Source: Gammaproteobacteria bacterium
GTDB lineage: Bacteria > Pseudomonadota > Gammaproteobacteria > Enterobacterales > Alteromonadaceae
Assembly: GCA_023481025.1 (NCBI GenBank)
Contig: JAMCWV010000074.1
Span: 25,680 to 33,295 of the forward strand
Length of the DNA stretch: 7,616 nucleotides
Direction: 5' to 3'
A program made the position numbers and the translations under genes. Positions 5,487-7,616 of the stretch are shown here, one piece after another. Position 1 is the first letter of the stretch, and the number at the start of each line of letters is the position of its first letter. The notes under the pieces are model-generated. The model did not search any database. It was given only the letters and a program-made list of their open reading frames with translations, and was not told where the DNA came from.

Positions 5487-7616
5487 GTATAAACTGGCGC
5501 AGCGCAGGACGAACCACGGGTATCCTTTTGGCTGGTGTCCTGGTATTTTTATTGTCGCTGATAATCTTTATTGGGTTGCTTGTAAGCACTGAGCGCGGCA
5601 CCCGCGTCACCCTGAATCTGGCTGAGCGATTCGCGCCTGGCGAACTGGTGGTTGAGCATCAGCATGGCAGCTTAATGCGCGAACTAGCGCTTCAGCGAGT
5701 GACGTATACAGACCAGACCCTGAGTCTCGAAATCGAGCAACTGCTTGTTGATTGGCGACCACGGCAATTGCTAGCGAACACACTTCACGTTAAAAACCTC
5801 GAATTCGCCTCCATGGTAGTAAACTTCGAGCCCTCGGCCGTTGAGGACGAAGACGATCAGCAAGCCGAATTCCAGCTAGCGGATGTAAACTTGCCGGTAG
5901 ATGTGCTGATTGATCGGGTTCACCTCAACAATATTAACCTGCAGATTGGCACCTTTACACAGCATATCGAACGCATCGAACTTGTCGCTGAAAGCCGCGG
6001 TTATGAGCAATATATTGAACACCTTTTAGTACGGATAGAAGAAGGCGAAGTGACCGCAAGTGGTGTAATCGAAACCCGAGCTAATTATCCGTTGAATCTT
6101 TCCGTGCAAAGCTCACTGTCACTACCGGACCTTCATCAGCTGAACCTTCAGGCCGACCTTGACGGGGACTTAGATACTCTCAATATCAAAGTAGTGAGCG
6201 AAGGCCTCGCTGATGCCGAGCTAACGGCGCGAGTGGACGATCTGTTACGGATTGATGCGTTGACCTGGCAGGCAGGTTTACAGCTTGACGCAGTCCGCCA
6301 TGACGCCCTGTATGAACAGGTCAGAGCCTTATCCGTGGCTATTCAGAGTGAGGGATCGTTAGAAACCTTCGAGGTAATGCTGGATGGTGATATTGAAACG
6401 GTTGAACATGGCCTGGTTGATCTGAGCGGGCACCTGGCATGGCAGGATATGCAGCTAGTCATCCATGAGTTAGAAGCCAATTTTGAAGACCGCCCTGCCT
6501 ATGTGGAAATCGAAGGGACTGCCGCATTTGGCGATATTCTTGATGTTGATATCCGCGGCTACGCAGACATCCTCGGCTTTACCGTCAGCGAGTTTTCATT
6601 GCGCGCGACGGGTGATGAGACCGGTGCGCAAGATTTAACCCTCTCCCTCGATATTCCACAAGGCCAGGCAGAGATTAGCGGCAGCCTGCTGTGGCAGCCT
6701 TATTTAAGCTGGGATTTGGCGGTTCAGCTGAGTGAGGTCAACCTCGCGGACCTGAATGAGAACTTACAGGGTGAACTTGCTCTTGAGTTGCTGACCACAG
6801 GCCAGCTCGATGAAATTCTTGAACTGTACGTCAATATCGGTCAGCTGAGCGGCAATATTTTCGAACACAGTATTGCTGGGCAGGGTGAACTCAGAGTGCA
6901 GGGTGACACCTTCACTGCAGATAGCATCGATATTGTCTGGGGCGACGCAAGCATCCAGGCTGACGGTCACTACAGCCCAGACACCTTAGACTTGACCTGG
7001 TTGGTTGATGTCCCGAATCTGGCAAACTTATTACCCAGCGGCGAAGGTCGTATTCAATCACGGGGGCAGGTGGTAGGTTCCCAGGCGCAACCTCGATTAC
7101 AACTTGAGCTCAACGTTAACGATTTTCGCTGGGAAGATTACCAGCTTGAGGAGTCTGTCATAAACGTTGAGATCGACGGCACTCTGGCGAATCTACCTGT
7201 GGGCGATATCAGAGTTCGGCATTTGCAGGTAAACGATCAGCTGGTTGAAAGCATCGATGTACGTATGCGCGAAAACGAACAGCACACCGTTGAAGCTGAC
7301 ATCGATTATGGAGACCTGCAAGCCAGACTCGCATTACGCGGCAACTGGGACCTCGAACAGCAAGCATGGCAAGGTGAGCTACACCGCATGCAATTGCGCT
7401 ACCCTGACATTGGCAGGTGGAATTTGAGTAACCCGGCAACATTGCTGGTGTCACCACAACAGGCTCAGCTTGGTGATTTCTGTCTCATTATCAGTACTCG
7501 CGAGTCGCAGCTTTGTGCTGATGGCCGCTGGACAGCAGAGAGTGGTGATATCGAGCTGGCTTTGCGCGCTGAAGACGTGCCCTATCAGTTATTTAACCCC
7601 ATGGTGTTGGTTTCGG
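5483..7616 (+). CDS. tamB: Translocation and assembly module inner-membrane protein TamB, 3'-truncated by the window edge
   Basis: TamB is an AsmA-like protein anchored in the inner membrane. It spans the periplasm as a long beta-helical groove, contacts TamA and is implicated in phospholipid transport to the outer membrane. The window holds 711 codons with no stop; E. coli TamB is about 1,260 residues, and its C-terminal DUF490 domain lies outside. The N-terminus MSINWRSAGRTTGILLAGVL starts the single membrane helix (about 12-33). An acidic run EDEDD (121-125) precedes LPVDVLIDRVHLNNINLQI, paralleling E. coli TPYPITLTRVALDNVNIKI. Later blocks also match, e.g. LLWQPYLSWDLAVQL and LTWLVDVPNLANLLP. 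Cys667 and Cys678 match the E. coli cysteine pair and may form a disulfide. The section after the acidic run is shorter than in E. coli and lacks its Pro/Glu-rich insert. The ATG overlaps the tamA stop by four bases (ATGA) with GGGG eight bases upstream, implying translational coupling. Confidence 0.95.
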   Translation, partial: MSINWRSAGRTTGILLAGVLVFLLSLIIFIGLLVSTERGTRVTLNLAERFAPGELVVEHQHGSLMRELALQRVTYTDQTLSLEIEQLLVDWRPRQLLANTLHVKNLEFASMVVNFEPSAVEDEDDQQAEFQLADVNLPVDVLIDRVHLNNINLQIGTFTQHIERIELVAESRGYEQYIEHLLVRIEEGEVTASGVIETRANYPLNLSVQSSLSLPDLHQLNLQADLDGDLDTLNIKVVSEGLADAELTARVDDLLRIDALTWQAGLQLDAVRHDALYEQVRALSVAIQSEGSLETFEVMLDGDIETVEHGLVDLSGHLAWQDMQLVIHELEANFEDRPAYVEIEGTAAFGDILDVDIRGYADILGFTVSEFSLRATGDETGAQDLTLSLDIPQGQAEISGSLLWQPYLSWDLAVQLSEVNLADLNENLQGELALELLTTGQLDEILELYVNIGQLSGNIFEHSIAGQGELRVQGDTFTADSIDIVWGDASIQADGHYSPDTLDLTWLVDVPNLANLLPSGEGRIQSRGQVVGSQAQPRLQLELNVNDFRWEDYQLEESVINVEIDGTLANLPVGDIRVRHLQVNDQLVESIDVRMRENEQHTVEADIDYGDLQARLALRGNWDLEQQAWQGELHRMQLRYPDIGRWNLSNPATLLVSPQQAQLGDFCLIISTRESQLCADGRWTAESGDIELALRAEDVPYQLFNPMVLVS

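Overview
This window looks like an ordinary gammaproteobacterial chromosome segment. The encoded proteins align, from memory, with Escherichia coli HemC, HemD, HemX, HemY, TamA and TamB, in moderately GC-balanced DNA. An Alteromonadales-type marine lineage such as the Idiomarinaceae is a plausible guess, but the sequence alone does not prove it. All real genes lie on the + strand and are packed end to end. The largest gap is 15 bases, there is no terminator-like hairpin between genes, and no stretch of 300 bases lacks a gene. I found no RNA gene, mobile element, CRISPR array or phage signature.

The left half (1-3710) is a tetrapyrrole/heme block. It starts with the 3' two thirds of hemC (hydroxymethylbilane synthase). 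One base later comes an unusual single reading frame that fuses HemD (uroporphyrinogen-III synthase) to the membrane protein HemX. It is followed by hemY (membrane-anchored TPR protein), whose GTG start overlaps the original hemX stop by one base. The hemX part appears damaged. Near 2291-2299 the frame changes and about 22 expected residues are missing, so the in-frame product stops at 2363 while the true HemX C-terminus continues in another frame to 2550.

The right half (3726-7616) encodes the translocation and assembly module. It holds tamA (outer-membrane Omp85-family barrel with three POTRA domains), then tamB by an ATGA overlap. TamB is an inner-membrane-anchored, periplasm-spanning protein whose 3' end lies beyond the window.

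Functionally, HemC and HemD catalyse consecutive steps from porphobilinogen to uroporphyrinogen III, and HemX and HemY are inner-membrane proteins conserved with them. TamA and TamB together link the two membranes and serve outer-membrane protein insertion and envelope phospholipid homeostasis. The heme and TAM genes are only 15 bases apart and are probably co-transcribed; in E. coli these two sets sit at separate loci. I see no novel defence, mobile or biosynthetic system. The items most worth checking are the HemD-HemX fusion, its apparent frameshift/deletion, and the heme-TAM linkage.
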